Positions 1 to 4,918 of a stretch of DNA of 5,053 nucleotides are shown in pieces. Position 1 is the stretch's first letter; each line of letters begins with the position of its first letter. Made by a program: the position numbers and the translations under genes. The DNA is from Candidatus Gottesmanbacteria bacterium RIFCSPLOWO2_01_FULL_49_10. Lineage in GTDB: Bacteria; Patescibacteriota; Microgenomatia; UBA10105; UBA927. The notes beneath the pieces were generated by a model. It did no database searches and was not told where the DNA came from. It was given only the letters and a program-made list of their open reading frames with translations. The DNA lies in contig MFJZ01000032.1 in assembly GCA_001781025.1 (NCBI GenBank), positions 39,525-44,577 of the forward strand, read 5' to 3'.

Positions 1-633
1 AAACGGAATGACGACCCGTTCATCGATATCCGCCCCCAGTGCACCACCGCCACCTTTTGAAACGAGTACTCCCTTCACCTGATATCGAATCTCTCCGAGA
101 GTTACCGTTTTCCCGACGGGATCAGTATCACCAAAAAGGTCCTTGGCGGGTTTGGATCCTAACACTATTACTTTGCGCGTACGTTCCACATCGCTTTGCG
201 TGATACTGCTTCCCTTCTCGACGGAAAAATTTCCCATTTTGAAATAATTTTCCCATACGCCAAACACTTCGGAGCTGACAATCTCACCCTGATAGATAAC
301 AGTTCCTGTTTGTGTCAAAACGGGGGTCACGTCTGTTATAACATCACTTGATCGTATAATGTCATTTACGTCATCCAGTTCAAATTTACTCACCGGTGTC
401 GTAGGCCTACCCCCCACGCGCTTAAGATCCACTTTTCCCGGAAGCACAAAAACTTTATTGGAGCCTAGCGAGGCGAACTGGCTCGTAACAAAAGCTTGAA
501 GTCCCGTGCCGATAGAAACGAGCAGGATGACAGAGGCGACCCCAATAATAATCCCGAGCATCGTTAGCATTGAACGAATTTTATTGGTTCTCAACGCCCG
601 TAGCGCGAGGAGAAAGTATTCAGTGATATTCAT
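1..633 (-). CDS. MacB-type ABC transporter permease, N-terminal part (3' end outside window)
   Basis: I translated 211 codons from ATG at 633-631 to the window edge with no stop. The protein begins MNITEYFLLALRALRTNKIR, followed by a hydrophobic segment at about residues 21-43 (first transmembrane helix). After that comes the extracytoplasmic MacB periplasmic core domain, including the 'FASLGSNKVFVLPGK' stretch and, near the cut, a 'VKGVLVSKGGGG...VVIPF' segment typical of this domain. The missing part should hold the rest of the core domain and three more helices with the FtsX fold. The start is well supported: ATG overlaps the ATPase stop as ATGA (630-633), indicating translational coupling, and residue spacing to the NK(I/L)R motif matches the paralogue at 3608-4831. 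It probably forms a dimer with the ATPase and works with the adaptor at 1396-2442 to export an unknown substrate. YknZ/MacB-like; the individual substrate class is unknown. Confidence 0.93.
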   Translation of the reverse strand, partial: MNITEYFLLALRALRTNKIRSMLTMLGIIIGVASVILLVSIGTGLQAFVTSQFASLGSNKVFVLPGKVDLKRVGGRPTTPVSKFELDDVNDIIRSSDVITDVTPVLTQTGTVIYQGEIVSSEVFGVWENYFKMGNFSVEKGSSITQSDVERTRKVIVLGSKPAKDLFGDTDPVGKTVTLGEIRYQVKGVLVSKGGGGALGADIDERVVIPF

Positions 634-1328
634 GAATGCTTCACTTTTTTGTCTTCAATAATTTTGCCATCAGCAATACGGATGATACGCCGTGCACGAC
701 TCGCGACTTCCAATTCATGAGTAACAAGGATGATAGTCCTGCCTTTGTCATGAAGGCTATCAAAAAGCGAAAGTATTTCAGCACCAGATTTGCTATCAAG
801 ATTTCCCGTGGGTTCATCAGCAAGAAGAATCTGCGGATCGGTAACCAGCGCCCGAGCTATTGCGACTCGCTGCTGTTGTCCACCGGAAAGCTGTGAGGGA
901 AAATTGCTCAGTTTTTCTCCTAGCCCGACGTCGATCAACATTTGCTTTGCCCGCGCGTGGCGAAGACTCACCGATATGCCACGATAGATAAGGGGCAACT
1001 CGACGTTGGCGATCGCAGAAGTTCGCCGCAAAAGATTAAATTGCTGAAAAACAAAGCCGATCGAGGTATTGCGGATCTTGGCAAGCTCCCGATCCGAAAC
1101 GCGAGAAACATCTTTCCCCCCGATATGTACGGCACCTTCTGTCGGCCGGTCCAAGCAACCGATTGTGTGCATAAGCGTGGATTTACCAGATCCCGACGGC
1201 CCCATGATCGCCACATACTCACCCGAGCCGACGACGAGCGATACGTTGTCGATTGCCGTAAACGTGACACCATCCATGCGGTACACTTTGGAAATATGAG
1301 AAACTCGAAGTACTTCTTCTCGTGCCAT
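630..1328 (-). CDS. ABC transporter ATP-binding protein, MacB/LolD/YknY type
   Basis: This 232-residue protein is a single nucleotide-binding domain of normal family length that powers the permease encoded next to it. All motifs are intact: Walker A GPSGSGKST at residues 43-51, Q-loop glutamine in GFVFQQFNLL at about 95, signature LSGGQ at 147-151, Walker B ILLADEP at 167-173 with catalytic Glu172, D-loop GNLD at 175-178, and H-loop His204 in VTHE. The 'GCLDRPTEG' segment after Walker A and 'GNLDSKSG' after Walker B are characteristic of the LolD/MacB subfamily, which serves four-TM exporters rather than importers. The start ATG (1328-1326) has AAGGA 8 nt upstream. The stop overlaps the permease start by 4 nt (ATGA). 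It lies 67 nt after the adaptor gene, giving the order adaptor-ATPase-permease as in yknXYZ. The short lysine-rich tail is variable in the family. Substrate unknown. Confidence 0.96.
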   Translation of the reverse strand: MAREEVLRVSHISKVYRMDGVTFTAIDNVSLVVGSGEYVAIMGPSGSGKSTLMHTIGCLDRPTEGAVHIGGKDVSRVSDRELAKIRNTSIGFVFQQFNLLRRTSAIANVELPLIYRGISVSLRHARAKQMLIDVGLGEKLSNFPSQLSGGQQQRVAIARALVTDPQILLADEPTGNLDSKSGAEILSLFDSLHDKGRTIILVTHELEVASRARRIIRIADGKIIEDKKVKHS

Positions 1329-1336
1329 AGTTGAGA

Positions 1337-1341
1337 TCCTT
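1337..1341 (-). promoter_or_regulatory. Ribosome binding site of the ABC ATPase gene, inside a repeat
   Basis: On the minus strand AAGGA lies 8 nt before the ATG at 1328, a normal Shine-Dalgarno distance. The motif is the end of the GTCGAAGGA arm of the palindromic repeat at 1338-1375, so the repeat appears to supply the translation signal. Confidence 0.7.
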
Positions 1342-1375
1342 CGACTCCCCCTCGACTAGCTCGGGGTCGCTCAGG
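1338..1375 (-). repeat. Palindromic intergenic repeat, copy A
   Basis: On the minus strand this reads CCTGAGCG (1375-1368), a 22-nt middle, then GTCGAAGG (1345-1338). The same two 8-mers in the same order recur at 3467-3460 and 3447-3440 with a 12-nt middle. The middle can fold: cccc at 1347-1350 pairs with gggg at 1363-1366, and cga at 1342-1344 with tcg at 1367-1369, leaving a two-base bulge; the outermost atcct/aggat also match (1336-1340 and 1373-1377). It fills most of the adaptor-ATPase gap and has no coding capacity of its own. It resembles the dispersed REP-like elements often seen in gaps of Patescibacteria and some other phyla; that relation is from memory and untested. Confidence 0.7.
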
Positions 1376-1376
1376 A

Positions 1377-1398
1377 TGATGGTGGACATCCACCATCA
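1377..1398 (-). other. Perfect 9-bp hairpin overlapping the adaptor stop codon
   Basis: The arms are tgatggtgg (1377-1385) and ccaccatca (1390-1398), with a 4-nt loop acat. The adaptor stop codon TGA (1398-1396) is the first three bases of the stem in the mRNA. No T-run follows on the minus strand, so it does not look like an intrinsic terminator. More likely it is an mRNA-stabilising or processing structure, or the outer part of the neighbouring repeat. Confidence 0.65.
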
Positions 1399-2442
1399 CT
1401 TGGGAAGGTTCGTAAACCCTTTTACGACCACCTCATCTCCCTCGGTAAGCCCCGACAGGACAACCACCTCACTATCGCTTCTGACTCCAAGCTCAACCAT
1501 CGTTTTTTTGTACCCTTTTTCTTCTTTTTTGTACACAAACGATGCTTTCTCCTCCTCCCGCACCGATTCAGTAGGTATCACGACGACATTCTCTTGGGTA
1601 TCTGCTTCTATGGCCACGTCGCCGTTCATGCCGATGCGTACAGCTGAGGAGGTCGCTATGGAAACTTCAACCGGAAAGACGGTCGCTCCTCCGCTTGACG
1701 ATCTTGCCGCAAAAGCAATCGAGGCAACAGATCCAATAAATGGCGTTTTGGGAAATGCATCAAGCGTAACGGTCGCTCTTTTACCGATTGCGATGTCAGC
1801 ACTATCGACTTCATCAACATTTGCTTCAAATACCAACGATTGGGGATCAATAACCTCAAACACCGCCGTTGACGGCGTGATGTTGACTCCGGCTACAGGC
1901 GTATCTACACGAGTCACAATGCCAGCAATCGGAGAAATAAGTGTCGCGTACTCGACAGACAGATGCTTAAGTTCAACGTCGGCAACCGCCTGTTCAAGAT
2001 CCCACTGGTTTTTCTCAAGGATTCGCTTAATGGTGTCAGTGAGGGCTTCTTGGGAATTCTTGGTGCCTTTGTACGTCACGCGCCACGTTTCCTCAAAGTC
2101 ATTACGCTGACTCGCATAATCACGAAGCGCTTTCTCTAAATTTTTTTGCACTTCCCTTGGATCAAGCTGGGCTATCGCCTGATAGGCAGATACATGGTCT
2201 CCTTCTTTCACACCCACCCATGTCAGTCTTCCCGACGTCTGAAACTTAAGCTCTGCCGTCCACTTGGCCTTTGTTTTCCCGGATGAGGTAATACTTTTTG
2301 TGAAGATCGTCCGCTTGACAACTGCAGTCTGGATGGTGATCGCGGCCTTAGCTTCTTGCTGCTGTTTGGTCACAAGAACTCCCCCGCCAGAAGCGGCGAG
2401 GACTCCTGCTAAAGTCAAAGCTGCAATGTGTCGTCTTATCAT
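1396..2442 (-). CDS. HlyD/MacA-family extracytoplasmic adaptor (efflux periplasmic adaptor subunit)
   Basis: This 348-residue adaptor links an ABC exporter to the outside of the membrane. A basic N-terminus (MIRRH) and hydrophobic stretch at about 7-24 form a signal peptide or anchor; no lipobox cysteine is present. The first lipoyl/barrel-sandwich half is about 62-95 (ELKFQTSGRL...VKEGDHVSAYQAIAQLD). A short alpha-hairpin with heptad-like charge spans about 96-163. The second lipoyl half is about 165-200 (TLISPIAGIVTRVDTPVAGV). A beta-barrel follows at about 200-282 (LVFEANVDEVD, GKRATVTLDAFP) and a membrane-proximal domain at about 285-345, ending with the typical GLTEGDEVVVKG. No frameshift is seen. 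It is the first gene of the adaptor-ATPase-permease operon. The start is unusual because it has no Shine-Dalgarno and a promoter -10 box lies only 8 nt upstream. Without a visible TolC partner, a YknX-like role in a single-membrane cell is plausible. A role in RND efflux, which uses the same family, is disfavoured by the ABC neighbours. Confidence 0.93.
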   Translation of the reverse strand: MIRRHIAALTLAGVLAASGGGVLVTKQQQEAKAAITIQTAVVKRTIFTKSITSSGKTKAKWTAELKFQTSGRLTWVGVKEGDHVSAYQAIAQLDPREVQKNLEKALRDYASQRNDFEETWRVTYKGTKNSQEALTDTIKRILEKNQWDLEQAVADVELKHLSVEYATLISPIAGIVTRVDTPVAGVNITPSTAVFEVIDPQSLVFEANVDEVDSADIAIGKRATVTLDAFPKTPFIGSVASIAFAARSSSGGATVFPVEVSIATSSAVRIGMNGDVAIEADTQENVVVIPTESVREEEKASFVYKKEEKGYKKTMVELGVRSDSEVVVLSGLTEGDEVVVKGFTNLPK

Positions 2443-2450
2443 CGAGGCTA

Positions 2451-2480
2451 AGTATACACCTCTTTGGGATTGGGTGTCAG
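2451..2480 (-). promoter_or_regulatory. Sigma-70-type promoter for the adaptor-ATPase-permease operon
   Basis: On the minus strand a -35 box CTGACA (2480-2475, 5/6 of TTGACA) is separated by 18 nt from a -10 box TATACT (2456-2451, 5/6 of TATAAT). Transcription would begin about 6-8 nt later, near 2443-2445, almost at the ATG (2442-2440). The promoter sits directly after the cupredoxin terminator, which supports a separate transcription unit. Prediction from motif match only. Confidence 0.6.
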
Positions 2481-2505
2481 TACCGGCTAAAGACGAAACT
2501 CAACG

Positions 2506-2538
2506 AAAAAGAGGGGTAGAACGTAAGTTCTGCCCCTC
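2506..2538 (-). terminator. Rho-independent terminator after the cupredoxin gene
   Basis: Two 12-nt arms (2538-2527 and 2522-2511 on the minus strand, GAGGGGCAGAAC and GTTCTACCCCTC) pair with one internal mismatch around a 4-nt TTAC loop and are followed at once by TTTTT (2510-2506). The hairpin begins 26 nt after the TAA stop at 2567-2565. The opposite strand has no T-run after the stem, so it acts only on minus-strand transcripts. It separates the cupredoxin unit from the adaptor operon. Confidence 0.92.
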
Positions 2539-2564
2539 CCAAGGAAAATGCTCTTGCGATATAG

Positions 2565-3308
2565 TTATTCAACGACTACCGTTCCTTTCATGCCCATCAT
2601 CCTATGATTAGCCACAGAACAGTAGAATTCAAAAGACCCTTTTTTGTCTGCAGTAAATTCAACGAAATCCTCTTGTCCCTCTCGGATAGAAGCTGTCTTA
2701 ATATTGAGCTCATCGACTCTAAAATCGTGCATACCTTCAGTGTTTTTAAAGACGATCCGTGTTTTTTCTCCCTTTTTGACCTTGAGAGTATTTGGCGAAA
2801 AAGTAAAATTGGATCCTTCAACCACGATCTCTTTGGCATCTGGTGATTTTTGTGACTTATTTGGTGTCCCGCCTCCCGGTCCCATCGTCGGGTTCAACTG
2901 GATAGATTGAGCGGTTACGCTTCCGTCGGAATTATCGGTCCCAAAGACCGCAACTTTTTCTCCGACCTTAAGCTCGTCCCGGGTTGCTGTACTTGCCTTA
3001 TTGATTGTTGTTTTATCCGAGACGAGGACTATCTTGCTGCTGCCGTCGGCGAGCTTGACGGTTACAGACGTCGCGTCCTTTGCGATGATGTCTCCCGCGA
3101 CGGGTCTAAAACCATTGCGATTTGCCCCGTTTGTTCCAGTTGCTCCGGCGCCAGCACCAAATCTTCCGCCGCGACCGTTCGCAAATTGTCCGGCTCCGCC
3201 ACCCCGCTTACTCTCTTGGTATTTCATCCCGGCAAAAAACCCTCCCGCTCCGACCAAAAGTGCGACAACGACCATAATGATGATTTGATTACTATTATTT
3301 TTTTTCAT
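2565..3308 (-). CDS. Membrane-anchored DUF5666-like and cupredoxin (type 1 copper) protein
   Basis: The 247-residue protein has a short N-terminal tail, one transmembrane anchor at about 9-27, and a Gly/Asn/Arg-rich low-complexity linker at about 36-68. A small beta-rich domain follows at about 69-140 ('VAGDIIAKDATSVTVKLADG', 'LKVGEKVAVFGTDNSDGSVT') that resembles the DUF5666 family. A second Gly/Pro/Lys linker leads to a C-terminal cupredoxin domain at about 158-247. The expected type 1 copper ligands are present: His194 in GMHDF, then Cys230, His235 and Met240 in YCSVANHRMMGMKG, a C-x4-H-x4-M spacing as in azurin- and auracyanin-like proteins. The domain should sit outside the membrane and bind copper for electron transfer or copper handling; which one cannot be told. 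Start: GGAGGTGA lies upstream at good spacing. The gene is followed by its own terminator and appears monocistronic. The cupredoxin call is strong, the DUF5666 call moderate. Confidence 0.92.
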   Translation of the reverse strand: MKKNNSNQIIIMVVVALLVGAGGFFAGMKYQESKRGGGAGQFANGRGGRFGAGAGATGTNGANRNGFRPVAGDIIAKDATSVTVKLADGSSKIVLVSDKTTINKASTATRDELKVGEKVAVFGTDNSDGSVTAQSIQLNPTMGPGGGTPNKSQKSPDAKEIVVEGSNFTFSPNTLKVKKGEKTRIVFKNTEGMHDFRVDELNIKTASIREGQEDFVEFTADKKGSFEFYCSVANHRMMGMKGTVVVE

Positions 3309-3312
3309 ATAT

Positions 3313-3321
3313 TCACCTCCC
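3313..3321 (-). promoter_or_regulatory. Very strong Shine-Dalgarno of the cupredoxin gene
   Basis: The minus strand reads GGGAGGTGA, almost the full complement of the 16S rRNA 3' end, with 7 nt between GGAGG and the ATG at 3308. It is by far the best ribosome binding site in the window and suggests high translation. Confidence 0.9.
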
Positions 3322-3323
3322 TT

Positions 3324-3348
3324 CGATATTCCGACAAGCCCAATATCG
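3324..3348. promoter_or_regulatory. 7-bp inverted repeat just upstream of the cupredoxin ribosome binding site
   Basis: CGATATT (3324-3330) and AATATCG (3342-3348) form a perfect inverted repeat with an 11-nt centre. Its near edge is 3 nt from the Shine-Dalgarno. It may be an operator for a dimeric regulator or a small 5' UTR hairpin. I do not recognise it as a known copper-regulator box, and a 7-bp dyad can arise by chance. Confidence 0.35.
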
Positions 3349-3371
3349 TCCCCCTCAGATCACTCCCCGCC

Positions 3372-3395
3372 ACTTCGACAGGGTAAGATCAGGAC
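3372..3395 (-). repeat. Degenerate copy C of the palindromic repeat
   Basis: On the minus strand GTCCTGATC (3395-3387) and CCTGTCGAAG (3381-3372) match the CCTGAGC ... GTCGAAG framework of copies A and B, with a changed base and a 5-nt middle. It lies about 44 nt from copy B on the cupredoxin side. Likely a decayed or truncated copy. Confidence 0.45.
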
Positions 3396-3439
3396 GATTA
3401 CCGTGTTTTCTGTTTTTATTCATACCTCAACGCTTCAAA

Positions 3440-3505
3440 CCTTCGACCCGTTCGGCTAACGCTCAGGGTCGCACTGAGCATGTCGAATGTGCGACAGGCT
3501 CAGGA
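3440..3505 (-). repeat. Palindromic repeat cluster, copy B
   Basis: Minus-strand CCTGAGCG (3467-3460) and GTCGAAGG (3447-3440) are exact matches to copy A, with a 12-nt middle. Further half-sites extend it: gctcag/ctgagc (3461-3466 and 3474-3479) and ttcgac/gtcgaa (3442-3447 and 3482-3487) are nested inverted repeats, cgaccc/gggtcg (3444-3449 and 3466-3471) gives an alternative hairpin, and another CCTGAGCCTGTCGC half-site occupies 3503-3490. No T-run follows on the minus strand, so terminator function is not evident. Confidence 0.72.
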
Positions 3506-3516
3506 CTTCGGCTTTG

Positions 3517-3567
3517 CTCGTAGCGTAAAGCCTCAATTGGCTGCAGGTCTGACGCCTTTTTTGCCCG
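3517..3567 (-). pseudogene. Relic of a second MacB-type permease C-terminus
   Basis: Reading 3567-3517 on the minus strand gives RAKKASDLQPIEALRYE, a standard MacB-family C-terminal tail. The complete permease just upstream ends PARLAADMQPIEALRYE: 12 of 17 residues match, including the last nine. In seven of those nine codons the third base differs (for example CAA/CAG, CCC/CCA, TAT/TAC), the pattern of two coding genes diverged under selection rather than a recent local copy. The frame has a stop upstream (TGA, 3582-3580) and no stop after the final Glu; it runs on into repeat copy B. It lies 40 nt after the intact permease stop. Best read as all that remains of a deleted tandem permease, or a tail captured by a repeat. 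Confidence 0.72.
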
Positions 3568-3607
3568 CTTCGCCGATCTTCAAACCACATTCTCTGAATT
3601 ACCATCA

Positions 3608-4831
3608 CTATTCATATCGTAAAGCTTCTATGGGTTGCATATCTGCAGCGAGGCGAGCTGGGTACCACCCAAAGAGTATGCCGGTCGCGGCAGACACTGC
3701 AAACGCCAAAAGGATAGCGGAAGGAGAAATGACAAATGCCGAGCCGGCCGCAAGAGAGATGATATATGAGGCAAGAACCCCGAGAAGAATCCCGATCGCT
3801 CCCCCGGTGAATGTGAGCATGATGGACTCAGCTAAAAATTGAAGCGTGATCGTTTTCTTCTTTGCACCGAGTGCTTTTCGCAGACCGATTTCGCGCGTCC
3901 GCTCAGTTACCGTCACAAGCATGATGTTCATAATACCGATGCCTCCGACAATAAGGGAGATGGCCGCAATACCCGAGAGAAGTGACGTAAATGTGCCGGT
4001 AACGGAAGAAGCGGTGTTGAGTATATCCTGTTGAGAAAAAATCGAAAAATCCGCCTGTGTCGGATCGTTAAATTTATGTCTTCCAAGCAAGAGGTAGCCA
4101 ACTTCGTTTTGTGCGTCAGTCATCACATCGGAACTTTTTGCCTCAAGAGCGATGGAGCTTAGGTAGTCCACGCCAAATAGTACTTTCTGTGCGGTCGAAA
4201 GGGGCACATAAACGATATCGTCCTGATTTTGGAATCCTGATCCGCCCTTGCTTGTAGTAATACCAATAATCGTGAACGTCTGGCCGCTGATCCTCACGGT
4301 ACTTCCGATTGGCGTCGTGCCTTCCCCGAATAGATCTGTAACGACTTGGGGTCCAACAACCGCTACCTTAGAAAGACTATCTACATTGCCCTGAGTTATG
4401 AACGAGCCCCCTGCTAACGTTACTTTATGTACGTCTGTGTAGACCGCTGTCCCGCCGATAATCTGAGTATTTGTGTTTGTTTTACCGGTCGTTACCTGCG
4501 CGCGGCGGGAAAGTTCAGGAGAGACATTTTGGACGTTCGTTATGAGTGGGGAGGTGGCGATTGCGTTAGCGTCATCAAGTGTCAGTGTCGTCCCGCCGCC
4601 AAAAGCGCCCTGTACTCCTCCGGTACGGGTTGCCGATGGCTGTACGGTAAGAAGATTTGCACCCAGTGATTGAATCTGGCTTTGTACCGACGCTTGTGTC
4701 GCCTGGCCAAGTGACACGAGCGCAATGACACTCCCGATACCGATGACTATACCCAGAATCGCGAGTCCGGTCCGGAGTTTATTGACCGTAAGCGTCGATA
4801 TGGCTTCCCAAAATAATTCTTGATAATCCAT
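3608..4831 (-). CDS. MacB-type ABC transporter permease, complete
   Basis: The 407 residues give the full family layout. A short cytoplasmic N-terminus ends in VNKLRTG, followed by TM1 at about 21-43. The extracytoplasmic MacB core domain spans about 44-270 ('IQSLGANLLTVQPSA', 'VAVVGPQVVTDLFGEG', 'FTIIGITTSKGGSGF', 'DDIVYVPLSTAQ'). The FtsX-like domain has TM2 at about 283-308, then the conserved cytoplasmic TERTREIGLRKALGA (309-323), TM3 at about 333-360 and TM4 at about 370-390, and ends in QPIEALRYE. It has no fused ATPase and so uses the separate one encoded just upstream (4919-5053). The start is fixed by matching the paralogue at 1-633, where the NK(L/I)R motif is at the same residue number. 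Its AAGGA lies only 1 nt from the ATG, oddly close. No terminator is evident after the stop. No adaptor for this pair is in the window. Substrate unknown. Confidence 0.95.
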   Translation of the reverse strand: MDYQELFWEAISTLTVNKLRTGLAILGIVIGIGSVIALVSLGQATQASVQSQIQSLGANLLTVQPSATRTGGVQGAFGGGTTLTLDDANAIATSPLITNVQNVSPELSRRAQVTTGKTNTNTQIIGGTAVYTDVHKVTLAGGSFITQGNVDSLSKVAVVGPQVVTDLFGEGTTPIGSTVRISGQTFTIIGITTSKGGSGFQNQDDIVYVPLSTAQKVLFGVDYLSSIALEAKSSDVMTDAQNEVGYLLLGRHKFNDPTQADFSIFSQQDILNTASSVTGTFTSLLSGIAAISLIVGGIGIMNIMLVTVTERTREIGLRKALGAKKKTITLQFLAESIMLTFTGGAIGILLGVLASYIISLAAGSAFVISPSAILLAFAVSAATGILFGWYPARLAADMQPIEALRYE

Positions 4832-4832
4832 A

Positions 4833-4837
4833 TCCTT
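4833..4837 (-). promoter_or_regulatory. Unusually close Shine-Dalgarno-like AAGGA before the permease
   Basis: AAGGA is followed by a single T and then the ATG at 4831. Normal spacing is about 5-9 nt, so it may be weak or fortuitous. No better motif is visible and no other in-frame start fits the family alignment. Confidence 0.4.
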
Positions 4838-4842
4838 AGAAT

Positions 4843-4900
4843 TTCTAATTATTCTAATTTCTAATTGATCGAAACAAATCCTAATTGTTTAGAAATTAGA
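4843..4900. repeat. AT-rich TTCTAATT repeats with a 12-bp inverted repeat
   Basis: Three copies of ttctaatt occur at 4843-4850, 4852-4859 and 4859-4866. The arms tctaatttctaa (4853-4864) and ttagaaattaga (4889-4900) form a perfect 12-bp inverted repeat around a 24-nt centre. They occupy most of the 87-nt gap (4832-4918) between the ATPase and permease genes. Composition is much more AT-rich than the flanking genes. No convincing promoter or terminator is present here. Confidence 0.75.
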
Positions 4901-4918
4901 GCAATGAGAGTAATTAGG

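Noticed and set aside
1331..2110. A 259-codon plus-strand open frame opposite the adaptor gene.
   Set aside because: It is the antisense shadow of a clear HlyD-family gene. It is rich in Ser/Thr from reverse-complement codon bias and has no recognisable domain.
3355..3423. A 22-codon minus-strand frame beginning MNKNRKHGNRPD with GAGG just before its ATG, upstream of the cupredoxin gene (possible leader peptide).
   Set aside because: The GAGG is only 1 nt from the ATG, the second half is made of degenerate repeat copy C, and no family is recognisable. Short frames of this length are expected by chance.
3440..3505. Palindromic cluster as an intrinsic terminator of the upstream permease.
   Set aside because: Stems are interrupted and the minus strand downstream is A-rich, with no T-run after any stem.
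3372..3505. Repeats as a CRISPR array.
   Set aside because: Units vary in length and orientation, are nested rather than evenly spaced, have no unique spacers of constant size, and no cas gene is in view.
3480..3842. A 120-codon plus-strand frame spanning the repeat cluster and the permease 3' end.
   Set aside because: It begins inside the palindromic repeat and continues antisense to the conserved permease C-terminus. No domain is visible.
4843..4885. A promoter for the complete permease (TTGTTT and TAGAAT on the minus strand).
   Set aside because: The spacer is only 15 nt and the tract is so AT-rich that such boxes are expected by chance.
4853..4900. The 12-bp inverted repeat as a terminator or transposon end pair.
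   Set aside because: The stem is nearly all A-T with a 24-nt centre and no T-run, and there is no transposase or target-site duplication visible.
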